A stretch of 64,000 bases of DNA from VGCC01 sp964495555 (GTDB taxonomy: Bacteria; Actinomycetota; Actinomycetes; S36-B12), in NCBI GenBank assembly GCA_964495555.1, contig CAZBWA010000004.1, positions 1 through 64,000 on the forward strand, read 5' to 3'. A model generated the notes under the pieces. It was not told the DNA's origin. It saw only the letters and a list, made by a program, of their open reading frames with translations, and searched no databases. Shown here piece by piece: positions 33,627 through 42,064 of this stretch. The stretch's first letter is position 1. The number at the start of each line of letters is the position of its first letter. Position numbers and translations under genes: made by a program.

Positions 33627-35369
33627 ATGGGCGAGCAGATCACCGGCGCGGAGAGCCTCGTGCGGTCCTTGGAGTCGGCCGACGTGGATGTCGTCTTCGG
33701 CATCCCCGGAGGGGCGATCCTCCCCGCGTACGACCCCTTGATGGATTCCACGAAGGTGCGGCACATCCTGGTCCGTCACGAGCAGGCCGCCGGACATGCC
33801 GCGGAGGGCTACGCCGCGGCGACCGGACGCGTGGGCGTGTGCATGGCCACCAGCGGGCCGGGCGCCACCAACCTCGTGACCCCGATCGCAGACGCGCACA
33901 TGGACTCCGTCCCCCTTGTGGCGATCACCGGTCAGGTGCCGAGTGCCGCGATCGGCACGGACGCCTTCCAGGAGGCCGACATCCGAGGCATCACGATGCC
34001 GATCACCAAGCACAACTACCTGGTGACGAATCCCGACGAGATCCCGCGTGCCATCGCCGAAGCGTTCCATCTCGCAGCGTCCGGGCGACCGGGTCCGGTT
34101 CTCGTGGACATCTCCAAGGATGCGCTCCAGGCGATGACCACGTTCCAGTGGCCGGAGTCCCTCGACCTTCCGGGGTACCACCCGGTGACGCGTCCCCACT
34201 CCAAGCAGATCCGCGAGGCGGCGCGCATGATCCTGGCTGCGCGGCAGCCGGTGCTCTACGTGGGCGGCGGGGTCATCCGCGGGGGTGCTTCCGGGTCCCT
34301 CCGACGTCTGGCCGAGCTGACGGGTATCCCGGTCGTGACCACCCTGATGGCCCGCGGTGCCTTCCCGGACTCACATCCCCTGCACCTGGGCATGCCCGGG
34401 ATGCACGGCACGGTCGCAGCGGTCGGGGCCCTGCAGAAGTCGGATCTGCTGATCACCCTGGGCGCGCGATTCGACGACCGTGTGACGGGGAAGTTGTCGA
34501 GCTTCGCCCCGAATGCCGCCGTGATCCATGCCGATATCGATCCCGCCGAGATCGGCAAGAACCGTGTCGCGGACGTCCCGATCGTCGGCGATGTGGCCGA
34601 GGTCATCCCCGAGCTCATTACCGCGATCGAGGCGGAGATGAGCTCAGGCACCACGCCCGACTACGCGGCCTGGTGGGCCCTGCTAGGTCGGATGCGTGAC
34701 ACCTACCCCCTCGGCTACGACCTTCCGGCAGATGGTTCGCTCTCGCCGCAGTTCGTGATCCAGCGGCTCGGCCAGATCTCGGGCTCCGACTCGATCTTCG
34801 CTGCCGGTGTGGGTCAGCACCAGATGTGGGCTGCGCAGTACATCTCCTACGAGAATCCCGGCACGTGGCTGAACTCGGGTGGTCTTGGCACCATGGGGTA
34901 TGCCGTCCCCGCGGCGATGGGAGCGAAGGTGGGACGCCCCGAGGCCACGGTGTGGGCGGTCGACGGTGACGGTTGCTTCCAGATGACGAATCAGGAGTTG
35001 GCCACCTGCACCATCAACGAGATTCCGATCAAGGTGGCGCTCATCAACAATGAGAGCCTCGGAATGGTGCGTCAGTGGCAGACGCTCTTCTACAGCGAGC
35101 GTTACTCCAACACTGACCTCCACTCGCACCGTGTCCCCGATTTCGTGAAGTTGGCTGAGGCGTACGGCTGCTACGGCTTGCAGTGCGAATCGGCTGCAGA
35201 CGTGGACGCAACCATCGAGCGGGCATTGAGTCTCAATGACGCGCCCGTGGTCGTGGACTTCCGGGTGCACAAGGACGCCATGGTCTGGCCGATGGTCGCG
35301 GCGGGTACGAGTAACGACGACATCATGGTGGCGCGGGCGATGGCCCCCGACTGGGGGAGTGACGACTGA
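33627..35369 (+). CDS. ilvB: acetolactate synthase large subunit
   Basis: Condenses pyruvate with pyruvate or 2-oxobutyrate; TPP- and FAD-dependent. 580 residues. The catalytic Glu52 is in RHEQAAGHAAEGYA, FGIPGGAILPAYD precedes it, LGARFDDRVTGKL lies in the central domain, and the TPP motif runs DGDGCFQMTNQELATCTINE to INN. ATG 33627 is chosen; GTG 33621, two codons earlier, is possible, and GGAG at 33614-33617 fits either. Expression is controlled by the leader at 33506. It overlaps ilvN by one base (TGATG). Confidence 0.97.
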   Translation: MGEQITGAESLVRSLESADVDVVFGIPGGAILPAYDPLMDSTKVRHILVRHEQAAGHAAEGYAAATGRVGVCMATSGPGATNLVTPIADAHMDSVPLVAITGQVPSAAIGTDAFQEADIRGITMPITKHNYLVTNPDEIPRAIAEAFHLAASGRPGPVLVDISKDALQAMTTFQWPESLDLPGYHPVTRPHSKQIREAARMILAARQPVLYVGGGVIRGGASGSLRRLAELTGIPVVTTLMARGAFPDSHPLHLGMPGMHGTVAAVGALQKSDLLITLGARFDDRVTGKLSSFAPNAAVIHADIDPAEIGKNRVADVPIVGDVAEVIPELITAIEAEMSSGTTPDYAAWWALLGRMRDTYPLGYDLPADGSLSPQFVIQRLGQISGSDSIFAAGVGQHQMWAAQYISYENPGTWLNSGGLGTMGYAVPAAMGAKVGRPEATVWAVDGDGCFQMTNQELATCTINEIPIKVALINNESLGMVRQWQTLFYSERYSNTDLHSHRVPDFVKLAEAYGCYGLQCESAADVDATIERALSLNDAPVVVDFRVHKDAMVWPMVAAGTSNDDIMVARAMAPDWGSDD

Positions 35370-35893
35370 TGTCCCGACACACGCTGTCTGTCCTGGTGGA
35401 AGACAAGCCGGGAGTTCTCGCGCGCGTGGCCAGTCTCTTCTCGCGTCGTGGGTTCAACATCGAGTCGCTCGCGGTGGGCCCGACGGAGATCGCAGACGTG
35501 TCACGCATGACCATCGTCGTGAATGTTGCGGATCTGCCCCTAGAGCAGGTCACGAAGCAGTTGAACAAGCTCATCAACGTGCTGAAGATCGTCGAGCTTG
35601 AACCGGAGTCGAGCGTCCAGCGGGAGATCATGCTGGTCAAGGTGAAGGCCGATCTAGATTCGCGCTCGCACATTCTCGAGACGGTGACGTTATTCCGCGC
35701 CAAAGTCGTGGATGTCGCCACGGATGCCGTGACGATCGAGGCGACCGGAGCTCATGACAAACTCGAAGCGCTTCTGCGTGTGCTCGAGCCGTTCGGAATC
35801 AAGGAATTGGTGAAGTCGGGCCTGGTGGCCATGGGACGGGGGTCACGATCCATCTCGGATCGGTCCCTGCGTCCGGTGGACCGGTCGGCCTGA
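35369..35893 (+). CDS. ilvN: acetolactate synthase small (regulatory) subunit
   Basis: Activates IlvB and confers valine feedback inhibition. 174 residues. The N-terminal ACT domain is clear (LSVLVEDKPGVLARVASLFS, then RRGFNIESLAVGPTE). The second half (VQREIMLVKVKAD ... EATGAHDKLEALLRVLEPFG) matches the C-terminal regulatory domain. Coupled to ilvB, so made in step with it. Confidence 0.96.
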   Translation: MSRHTLSVLVEDKPGVLARVASLFSRRGFNIESLAVGPTEIADVSRMTIVVNVADLPLEQVTKQLNKLINVLKIVELEPESSVQREIMLVKVKADLDSRSHILETVTLFRAKVVDVATDAVTIEATGAHDKLEALLRVLEPFGIKELVKSGLVAMGRGSRSISDRSLRPVDRSA

Positions 35894-35904
35894 TCACGCC
35901 GCGA

Positions 35905-35910
35905 TAGCCT
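35905..35910 (+). promoter_or_regulatory. putative -10 hexamer of ilvC
   Basis: TAGCCT, 11 bases after the ilvN stop, with AAGGGAG before GTG 35940. ilvC may also be read through from ilvBN; no terminator lies between. Confidence 0.4.
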
Positions 35911-35939
35911 GCACCCACTCACAGGACAAGGGAGTTCAC

Positions 35940-36968
35940 GTGGCCGAGCTTTTCTACGAGACCGATGCTGATCTGTCGATCATCCAGAACCGTGTCGTCG
36001 CGATCATGGGTTTCGGGAGCCAGGGGCATGCGCACGCTTTGAGCCTGCGTGACTCGGGGGTCGACGTCCGTGTTGGCCTGAAGGAAGGCTCGAAGAGCCG
36101 TGCCAAGGCCGAGGAGGCGGGCCTGCGCGTCGTGGACCCTGCGACTGCTGCGGCAGAAGCCGACGTGATCATGATCCTCGTCCCCGACCCCGTGCAAGAG
36201 CATCTCTACAAGGAGGCGATCGAGCCCAACCTGCAGGAGGGCGACGCACTCTTCTTCGCGCATGGCTTCAACATCCGCTTTGGCTACATCAAGCCCCCGG
36301 CGTTCGTGGATGTGTGCATGGTCGCCCCCAAGGGCCCGGGACACCTCGTGCGTCGCGAGTACGAGGCCGGGCGAGGAGTTCCGGTGATCGTCGCGGTCGA
36401 GCAGGACGCCTCCGGCGAGGCGTGGCCACTCGCGCTCAGCTACGCCGCTGCCATCGGCGGTCTGCGGGCCGGCGGTATCAAGACAACCTTCACCGAGGAA
36501 ACCGAGACCGACCTCTTCGGGGAGCAAGCGGTGCTGTGCGGAGGTGCGAGCCAGCTCGTCATGTACGGATTCGAGACCCTGGTAGAGGCCGGCTACCAGC
36601 CGGAGGTCGCCTATTTCGAGTGCCTGCACGAGTTGAAGCTCATCGTCGACCTCATGTACGAGGGTGGCATCGCCAAGCAGCGGTGGAGCGTGTCCGATAC
36701 GGCCGAATACGGCGATTACGTCTCAGGACCACGCGTCATCGACCCGAGCGTCAAGGAGAACATGAAGGCGGTCCTCGCCGACGTGCAGAACGGGACATTC
36801 GCCGAGCGGTTCATCACTGATCAGCGCAGTGGTGCGAAGGAGTTCAAGGAGCTCCGGGCGCAGGGTGAGAAGCACCCCATCGAGGCTGTTGGCCGCGAAC
36901 TCCGCAAAATGATGAGCTGGGTCAAGAAGTCGGATGATGACTATGTCGAGGGCACAGCGACGCGATAG
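35940..36968 (+). CDS. ilvC: ketol-acid reductoisomerase
   Basis: Isomerises and reduces acetolactate or acetohydroxybutyrate. 342 residues, class I (short) form. The Rossmann motif is MGFGSQGHAHALSLRDSG; the segment VGLKEGSKSRAKA carries Ser residues typical of NADPH preference. PKGPGHLVRREYEAGRGVPV and GIKTTFTEETETDLFGEQ supply the metal-binding Asp/Glu, and LKLIVDLMYEGGI is in the knotted C-terminal domain. GTG 35940 has a good Shine-Dalgarno sequence (AAGGGAG). Confidence 0.97.
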   Translation: MAELFYETDADLSIIQNRVVAIMGFGSQGHAHALSLRDSGVDVRVGLKEGSKSRAKAEEAGLRVVDPATAAAEADVIMILVPDPVQEHLYKEAIEPNLQEGDALFFAHGFNIRFGYIKPPAFVDVCMVAPKGPGHLVRREYEAGRGVPVIVAVEQDASGEAWPLALSYAAAIGGLRAGGIKTTFTEETETDLFGEQAVLCGGASQLVMYGFETLVEAGYQPEVAYFECLHELKLIVDLMYEGGIAKQRWSVSDTAEYGDYVSGPRVIDPSVKENMKAVLADVQNGTFAERFITDQRSGAKEFKELRAQGEKHPIEAVGRELRKMMSWVKKSDDDYVEGTATR

Positions 36969-37353
36969 GGCGGGCGCACGTGAGCCCTCCACGCTCACGA
37001 AGATCTGTGCGTCCTGCGGCCGCACGATGGAGTGGCGCAAGGCGTGGGCCCGATCGTGGGACAGCGTGCGTTACTGCTCCGACGACTGCCGTGCGCGAGG
37101 AGTCACCGATGCTGATCGCGAGCTCGAGGCCCTGATCCTTGCGATGCTCGAATCCCGACCTCGTTCTGCGTCCGTCTGCCCGAGCGACGTGGCGCGCCAG
37201 GCCGACACCGATTGGCGACCGCTGATGGAGCCGGTGCGACGGGCGGCCCGTCGCCTCGTCGCGGAGGGTCGCGTCGAGATCTGCCAGGGGGGACGGGTGG
37301 TCGATCCCTCCCATGCGCGTGGACCGATTCGGATCCGACTTGTCCGCGACTGA
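36934..37353 (+). CDS. DUF2256-DUF3253 fusion protein
   Basis: About 139 residues. A DUF2256 zinc-knuckle comes first (KICASCGRTMEWRKAWARSW, then VRYCSDDCRARG), with Cys pairs C-x2-C and C-x3-C. DUF3253, a winged-helix-like domain, follows (LILAMLESRPRSASVCPSDV, LMEPVRRAARRLVAEGRVEI and GPIRIRL). The start is uncertain: ATG 36934, 36937 or 36943, all inside ilvC. The downstream gene is a photolyase/cryptochrome-like flavoprotein, and DUF2256 genes are often found beside such genes, so a functional pair is likely. Biochemical role unknown. Confidence 0.8.
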   Translation: MMTMSRAQRRDRAGAREPSTLTKICASCGRTMEWRKAWARSWDSVRYCSDDCRARGVTDADRELEALILAMLESRPRSASVCPSDVARQADTDWRPLMEPVRRAARRLVAEGRVEICQGGRVVDPSHARGPIRIRLVRD

Positions 37354-38596
37354 GACGCTGAGCCCCCCGGTGCCGGATCGGGACTCCGTCCTGGAGTGGG
37401 TTCGCGAGAACCTGGGTTCGGTTGTTCGTGGGCCCATCGTCGGGAGCGACATCCGCGGGGGCCAATCCGCGGCCGATGCCGCACTCGCCGCCGTGGACAT
37501 CACCGGGTACGCACGAACGCGCAACGAGGTGTGGCCGCGTGACCGTCGCGGTGCCACGGGCCTCTCGCCGTACATCCGGCACGGGTTGCTGAGCCTGCCG
37601 CGTGTGTGGGCCTCGGTCGACGGCCCCCCTGCCGACCGGGAGAAGTTCCGCGACGAGTTGCTGTGGCAGGAGTACGCCCGTCACCTGTACGCGCGCCTCG
37701 GATCCGCGACGAGGCACTCCCTGAGGTTTGCGGTCGAGGAGTACATGGACGACGAGGTCCGTGGAGGGTGGCGGGGAGACGCGCTGTGCGTCGCCGAGTC
37801 AGTGCGCGAATTGCGGGATTCCGGCTGGATCACCAACCAACAACGAATGTGGCTCGCCTCCCACTGGAGCGTGCGTGAGGGGCGTGGGTGGCGCGAGGGG
37901 GAGGACGAGTTCTTCCGCCAGTTGCTCGACGGATCGCGGGCGGCCAATCGCGTGGGGTGGCAGTGGACTGTCGGAGCGCTGACGGGCAAGCCCTATGGCT
38001 TCAGCCGCTGGCAGGTCACGAACCGCGCCCCGGGACTCTGCGAGCGATGCGCGTTACGCGATTCCTGTCCCATCGAAGACTGGCCATCGGCCGACGCACG
38101 CGAGCCCCGAACCGTCGTCGATCCGCGCATCCGCAAGGACCCCGATCCCGTGGCGACCGCGGGCCCCTCCGAACCGCGGATATCCGGTGATCCGGACTGC
38201 GTATGGATAACGGCGGAGAGTCTCGGTGATGAGGACCCCGCTCTCCGTGCCCATCCCGATCTCCCCGTCGTGTTCGTCTTCGACCTTCCCCTCCTCACAC
38301 GGCTACGCCTGGCCTCGACTCGCCTCGTGTTCCTCACCGAGTGTCTGGCGGACCTCGCCGTGCGTCGTGACGTGCGCGTGTTCGTGAGCGATCCGCGCGA
38401 GGTGCTGAGGGCATGGCGTCCGGCCGTCACGTTCACACCGGTTCCCGGCTGGAACGCCCGAGCATCGGAGATCGACCTGGCCGCGGTGCATCCGTGGCCG
38501 TGGCTGCGCCCGGTCGGCGCCGGGCCGATGACCTCCTTCTCTGCATGGCAGACCTCGGTCTCACGCACCGCTGGCCGACGGAACGCCCGCCGCTAG
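37313..38596 (+). CDS. cryptochrome/photolyase-like FAD protein with apparently permuted domains
   Basis: 427 residues. Residues ~45-260 match the helical FAD-binding domain of photolyases: GGQSAADAALAAV, ATGLSPYIRHGLLSLPRVW, FRDELLWQEYARHLYAR, GWITNQQRMWLASHW and ANRVGWQWTVGALTGKPYGF. A Cys trio (C243-x2-C246-x5-C252) follows. The last ~130 residues look like the alpha/beta domain that is normally N-terminal: WITAESLGDEDPALRA, LPVVFVFDLPLLT, then RLVFLTECLADLA and PMTSFSAWQ. The domain order is therefore reversed. Whether it repairs DNA or senses light cannot be told. The start overlaps the DUF2256 gene by 41 bases. Confidence 0.78.
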   Translation: MRVDRFGSDLSATETLSPPVPDRDSVLEWVRENLGSVVRGPIVGSDIRGGQSAADAALAAVDITGYARTRNEVWPRDRRGATGLSPYIRHGLLSLPRVWASVDGPPADREKFRDELLWQEYARHLYARLGSATRHSLRFAVEEYMDDEVRGGWRGDALCVAESVRELRDSGWITNQQRMWLASHWSVREGRGWREGEDEFFRQLLDGSRAANRVGWQWTVGALTGKPYGFSRWQVTNRAPGLCERCALRDSCPIEDWPSADAREPRTVVDPRIRKDPDPVATAGPSEPRISGDPDCVWITAESLGDEDPALRAHPDLPVVFVFDLPLLTRLRLASTRLVFLTECLADLAVRRDVRVFVSDPREVLRAWRPAVTFTPVPGWNARASEIDLAAVHPWPWLRPVGAGPMTSFSAWQTSVSRTAGRRNARR

Positions 38597-38599
38597 GAT
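38594..38599 (+). promoter_or_regulatory. -10 hexamer of serA, made from the upstream stop codon
   Basis: TAGGAT; TAG is the stop of the photolyase-like gene. Six bases follow before GTG 38606. Confidence 0.65.
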
Positions 38600-38605
38600 C
38601 GCGCG

Positions 38606-40189
38606 GTGACTAAGCCCCGCGTGCTCATCGCCGAGGAACTCTCGCCTGCGACCGTCGAGGCTTTGGGTCCTGACTTCGAGATCGTCCAGTGCGATGGAGC
38701 CGATCGCTCCGCGCTGCTCGCATCCATTGGCGACGTCGATGCCATCCTGGTTCGATCCGCAACACAGGTGGACGCCGAAGCGATTGCTGCCGCCCCCCGG
38801 CTCAAGGTCGTTGCACGCGCCGGCGTCGGGCTGGACAACGTCGACGTCAAGGCGGCCACCCAGGCGGGCGTGATGGTGGTGAACGCGCCCACGTCGAACA
38901 TCGTCAGTGCGGCGGAACTGGCCGTGGGGCTGCTGCTGGCCAGTGCACGCAACATCGTCCCCGCCAACTCCGCCCTCCATCGCGGCGAATGGAAGCGCTC
39001 GAAGTACACCGGAGTGGAAGTCGCGGATAAGACCGTAGGAATCGTCGGGCTCGGTCGGATCGGCATCCTGGTGGCGCAGCGCCTCAGCGCTTTCGGCGTC
39101 AAGTTGATCGCCTACGACCCTTACGTGCAGCCAGCCAGGGCAGCGCAGCTGGGGGTGCGGATGATGCCCCTGGACGACCTGCTCGCCGAGGCGGACTTCA
39201 TCACGGTGCACCTGCCCAAGACCCCCGAGACTGTCGGCTTGATCGGCGACGATGCACTGCGCAAGGTCAAGCCGACAGTGCGCATCATCAACGCCGCCCG
39301 TGGTGGCATCGTCGATGAGGACGCCCTGTACCGGGCGATCGTCGAGGGGCGCGTCGCAGGGGCCGGACTGGATGTGTACGCCAAAGAGCCCTGCACGGAT
39401 TCACCCCTGTTCACCTTGGAGTCTGTCGTTGCCACACCACATCTGGGAGCCTCGACCGACGAGGCCCAGGAGAAGGCCGGCATCGCCGTCGCGCGTTCGG
39501 TGCGTCTCGCGCTCGCAGGAGAACTGGTCCCCGATGCCGTCAATGTTCAAGGCGGCCAGTTGGCCGAAGCCATCCGTCCCCTCGTCCCGCTCGCCGAGCA
39601 GGTGGGCCAGATCGCCTGTTCGCTCGCATCCGACGCGGTTGTCCGCGTGGACGTCGAGGTGCGAGGGGACATCGTGGAGCATGACGTCCGTGTCCTCGAG
39701 CTCTCCGCGCTCAAGGGGGTCTTCCAGACTCTGGTGCACGATCCCGTGTCCTTCGTGAACGCCCCCGTTCTCGCCGAGCAGCGTGGGGTGGAGGTGGCCC
39801 TCACGACAGATGCCGACGCGGGGGACCACCGGTGCCTGGTGCGCGTCACGCTCACGCTGACCGGTGGGGCCACCGTCGCCATCTCGGGCACCGTCACCGG
39901 TGCGCGCAACATCGCCAAGGTCGTGGAAATCGACGGCTTCGACCTCGACGTGCCGATCAGCAATCACCTGGCTGTGTTCCGCTACCACGATCGGCCGGGC
40001 GTCGTGGGCGTCGTCGGCAAGATCCTGGGAGAGGCGGGCGTCAACATCGGCAGCATGCAGGTCAGCCGCGATGACTCCGGTCACGCTCTGATCGTGCTCA
40101 GCGTCGACTCGGCCATCCCCTCGGCAGTACTGGACTCGATGACCTCGCAGATCGAGGCGCATTCGGGGCGTGCCGTCTCCCTCGCCTGA
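38606..40189 (+). CDS. serA: D-3-phosphoglycerate dehydrogenase (long form)
   Basis: First step of serine synthesis. 527 residues, the long mycobacterial type. Catalytic and NAD domain: ARAGVGLDNVDVKAA, TVGIVGLGRIGILVAQRL, Arg in IINAARGGIVDEDALY, Glu in DVYAKEPCTDSPLF and His in VVATPHLGASTDEAQEKAG. An allosteric substrate-binding (ASB) domain (~320-450) and a C-terminal ACT domain (LAVFRYHDRPGVVGVVGKIL) suggest serine feedback. Leaderless GTG 38606. It ends two bases from convergent leuA. Confidence 0.96.
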   Translation: MTKPRVLIAEELSPATVEALGPDFEIVQCDGADRSALLASIGDVDAILVRSATQVDAEAIAAAPRLKVVARAGVGLDNVDVKAATQAGVMVVNAPTSNIVSAAELAVGLLLASARNIVPANSALHRGEWKRSKYTGVEVADKTVGIVGLGRIGILVAQRLSAFGVKLIAYDPYVQPARAAQLGVRMMPLDDLLAEADFITVHLPKTPETVGLIGDDALRKVKPTVRIINAARGGIVDEDALYRAIVEGRVAGAGLDVYAKEPCTDSPLFTLESVVATPHLGASTDEAQEKAGIAVARSVRLALAGELVPDAVNVQGGQLAEAIRPLVPLAEQVGQIACSLASDAVVRVDVEVRGDIVEHDVRVLELSALKGVFQTLVHDPVSFVNAPVLAEQRGVEVALTTDADAGDHRCLVRVTLTLTGGATVAISGTVTGARNIAKVVEIDGFDLDVPISNHLAVFRYHDRPGVVGVVGKILGEAGVNIGSMQVSRDDSGHALIVLSVDSAIPSAVLDSMTSQIEAHSGRAVSLA

Positions 40190-40191
40190 CC

Positions 40192-41934
40192 TCAGCGCAC
40201 GGCGCGGTTAACGGCGCTCACGATCGCCTTCAAGGACGAGGTCGTGCTCGACGGATCGATGCCCACGCCCCAGAGGACCGTGCCGTCGACGGCGCATTCG
40301 AGGTAGGAAGCCGCCGTGGCATCGCCACCGGCGCTCATGGCGTGCTCGGCGTAGTCGAGTACCCGAACGTCTATCCCGTGGCGTGCGAGGGCGTCGCAGA
40401 AGGCTGCGATGGGTCCGTTCCCCACGCCGGTGAGTGCGACCTCCGTGCCGTGGTCCAGGAGCACGACGTCGACGGAGGTATCCCCATCGACAGCGCTGTC
40501 CTGCTTCACGGACTTCAGTGCGAAGCGGCCCCAGGGCGCCTTCGGATCGGGTAGGTACTCGGCGGAGAACGTCGACCACATGTCCTCCGGAGTCACCTCG
40601 CCGCCAGCGGAGTCCGTCACATTTTGAATCACCTGGGAGAACTCGATCTGCAGTCTCCGCGGCAGTTCCAACTTGTGTTCGGTGCGCATGATGTAGGCCA
40701 CGCCGCCTTTACCCGATTGGCTGTTGACGCGGATGACGGCTTCATAGGTACGTCCCACGTCCTTGGGGTCGATCGGCAGGTAGGGGACCTCCCAGCGGAA
40801 ATCGTCCACGGGCACCCCGGCGGCGGTGGCGTCGATTTCCATGGCTCGAAAGCCCTTATTGATGGCGTCCTGATGTGATCCGGAGAAGGCGGTGTAGACC
40901 AAGTCGCCTCCATACGGGTGGCGTTCACCCACCGGGATCTGATTGCAGTACTCGACGGTGCGCCGAATCCCGTCGATGTCGCGGAAATCGATCTGCGGAT
41001 CGATGCCCTGGCTGAAGAGGTTCATGCCGAGGGTGACGAGGCAGACGTTGCCGGTGCGCTCGCCGTTACCGAACAGGCAGCCCTCGATGCGATCAGCGCC
41101 CGCCATGTAACCGAGCTCTGCTGCAGCCACGGCGGTACCGCGATCGTTGTGCGGGTGGAGCGAGAGCACGACTGAGTCACGGCGGGCCAGGTTTCGGTGC
41201 ATCCACTCAATCGAGTCGGCGTAGATGTTGGGCGTGGCCATCTCCACCGTCGCCGGGAGATTGAGGATGACTTTGCGATCGGGAGTGGGCTGCCAGACAT
41301 CCGTCACTGCGTCGCAGACGTCACGTGCGAACTCGAGTTCGGTGCCGGTGTAGGACTCCGGTGAGTACTCGAAGTAGATCTCCGTGTCACCCGCCATCTC
41401 GTCGGCGTATTTCTGGCACAACTGAGCTCCGTGCACCGCGATGTCACGAATGCCGTCCCTATCGAGGCCGAAGACAACACGTCGCTGCAGGGTGGAAGTG
41501 GAGTTGTAGAGGTGGACGATCGCCTGCTTCGCGCCCCGGACCGACTCGAACGTCCGCTCGATGAGGTGTTCGCGCGATTGAGTGAGGACCTGGATCACCA
41601 CATCGTCGGGGATCAGGTCCTCCTCGATGATCTGCCGCACGAAGTCGAAGTCGGTTTGCGATGCAGAGGGGAAGCCGACCTCGATCTCCTTGTAGCCCAT
41701 CGAGACGAGCAGTTGGAACATCCGCAGCTTGCGGGACGGAGTCATCGGGTCGATCAGAGCCTGGTTACCGTCGCGCAGGTCGACCGCACACCACCGTGGA
41801 GCGTGGGTGATGACGGCGTCAGGCCACGTGCGATCGGGGAGGTCGATGGGGGTGAAGGGTCGGTAGCGGTGGTACGCCATCGGCGAGGGCTTCTGCGCCG
41901 TTCGCTTCGCGTAGTTCTGGGGGGTGTCGCTCAT
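40192..41934 (-). CDS. leuA: 2-isopropylmalate synthase
   Basis: Commits 2-oxoisovalerate and acetyl-CoA to leucine. 580 residues, the actinobacterial type. The TIM barrel includes APRWCAVDLRDGNQALIDPM, YKEIEVGFPSASQTDFDF and LHPHNDRGTAVAAAELGYMAGADRI, with metal-ligand Asp and His residues. GNGERTGNVCLV and SGSHQDAINKG follow. The C-terminal regulatory LeuA dimer domain (~450-570) mediates leucine feedback. ATG 41934 has ACGAGGAG as Shine-Dalgarno, which can be masked by the leader RNA. Leader peptide at 41998-42039. Confidence 0.97.
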   Translation of the reverse strand: MSDTPQNYAKRTAQKPSPMAYHRYRPFTPIDLPDRTWPDAVITHAPRWCAVDLRDGNQALIDPMTPSRKLRMFQLLVSMGYKEIEVGFPSASQTDFDFVRQIIEEDLIPDDVVIQVLTQSREHLIERTFESVRGAKQAIVHLYNSTSTLQRRVVFGLDRDGIRDIAVHGAQLCQKYADEMAGDTEIYFEYSPESYTGTELEFARDVCDAVTDVWQPTPDRKVILNLPATVEMATPNIYADSIEWMHRNLARRDSVVLSLHPHNDRGTAVAAAELGYMAGADRIEGCLFGNGERTGNVCLVTLGMNLFSQGIDPQIDFRDIDGIRRTVEYCNQIPVGERHPYGGDLVYTAFSGSHQDAINKGFRAMEIDATAAGVPVDDFRWEVPYLPIDPKDVGRTYEAVIRVNSQSGKGGVAYIMRTEHKLELPRRLQIEFSQVIQNVTDSAGGEVTPEDMWSTFSAEYLPDPKAPWGRFALKSVKQDSAVDGDTSVDVVLLDHGTEVALTGVGNGPIAAFCDALARHGIDVRVLDYAEHAMSAGGDATAASYLECAVDGTVLWGVGIDPSSTTSSLKAIVSAVNRAVR

Positions 41935-41939
41935 GTCTG

Positions 41940-42006
41940 CTCCTCGTGGTGGGCCGGAACCGGCCACGCAGCACTCCCGCGACGAGGAGGCCGGTGTCTA
42001 GGCCTC
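41940..42006 (-). promoter_or_regulatory. leuA attenuator masking the Shine-Dalgarno sequence
   Basis: Two mutually exclusive helices are visible. GAGGCC (42006-42001, the last leader codons) can pair with GGCCTC (41992-41987). CTCCTCGT (41989-41982) can pair with ACGAGGAG (41947-41940), the leuA Shine-Dalgarno sequence; between the arms lies GTGGCCGG-tt-CCGGCC(C)AC. No T-run follows, so control of translation rather than termination is inferred. A ribosome stalled at the Leu codons would allow the first helix and free the Shine-Dalgarno sequence. Confidence 0.65.
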
Positions 42007-42039
42007 GCCGCGGCTGCGAAGGAGCAGGAGCGAACGCAC
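41998..42039 (-). CDS. leuA leader peptide (four Leu codons)
   Basis: Thirteen codons from GTG 42039 to TAG 41998, encoding V-R-S-L-L-L-L-R-S-R-G-E-A. Leu codons are CTC CTG CTC CTT in succession. TACCCT lies six bases upstream, so it should be translated from a leaderless mRNA. Leader peptides rich in Leu are known before leuA in Streptomyces and corynebacteria. Its last two sense codons form one arm of the attenuator. Confidence 0.8.
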   Translation of the reverse strand: MRSLLLLRSRGEA

Positions 42040-42045
42040 GGGGGA

Positions 42046-42051
42046 AGGGTA
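42046..42051 (-). promoter_or_regulatory. -10 hexamer of the leuA transcript
   Basis: TACCCT on the minus strand, six bases before the leader GTG at 42039. One base separates it from the oppositely directed PPOX -10. Confidence 0.6.
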
Positions 42052-42052
42052 G

Positions 42053-42058
42053 CAGGAT
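42053..42058 (+). promoter_or_regulatory. -10 hexamer of the PPOX-family gene
   Basis: CAGGAT, six bases before ATG 42065. It abuts the leuA -10, so RNA polymerase cannot hold both promoters at once. Confidence 0.5.
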
Positions 42059-42064
42059 GGGGTC

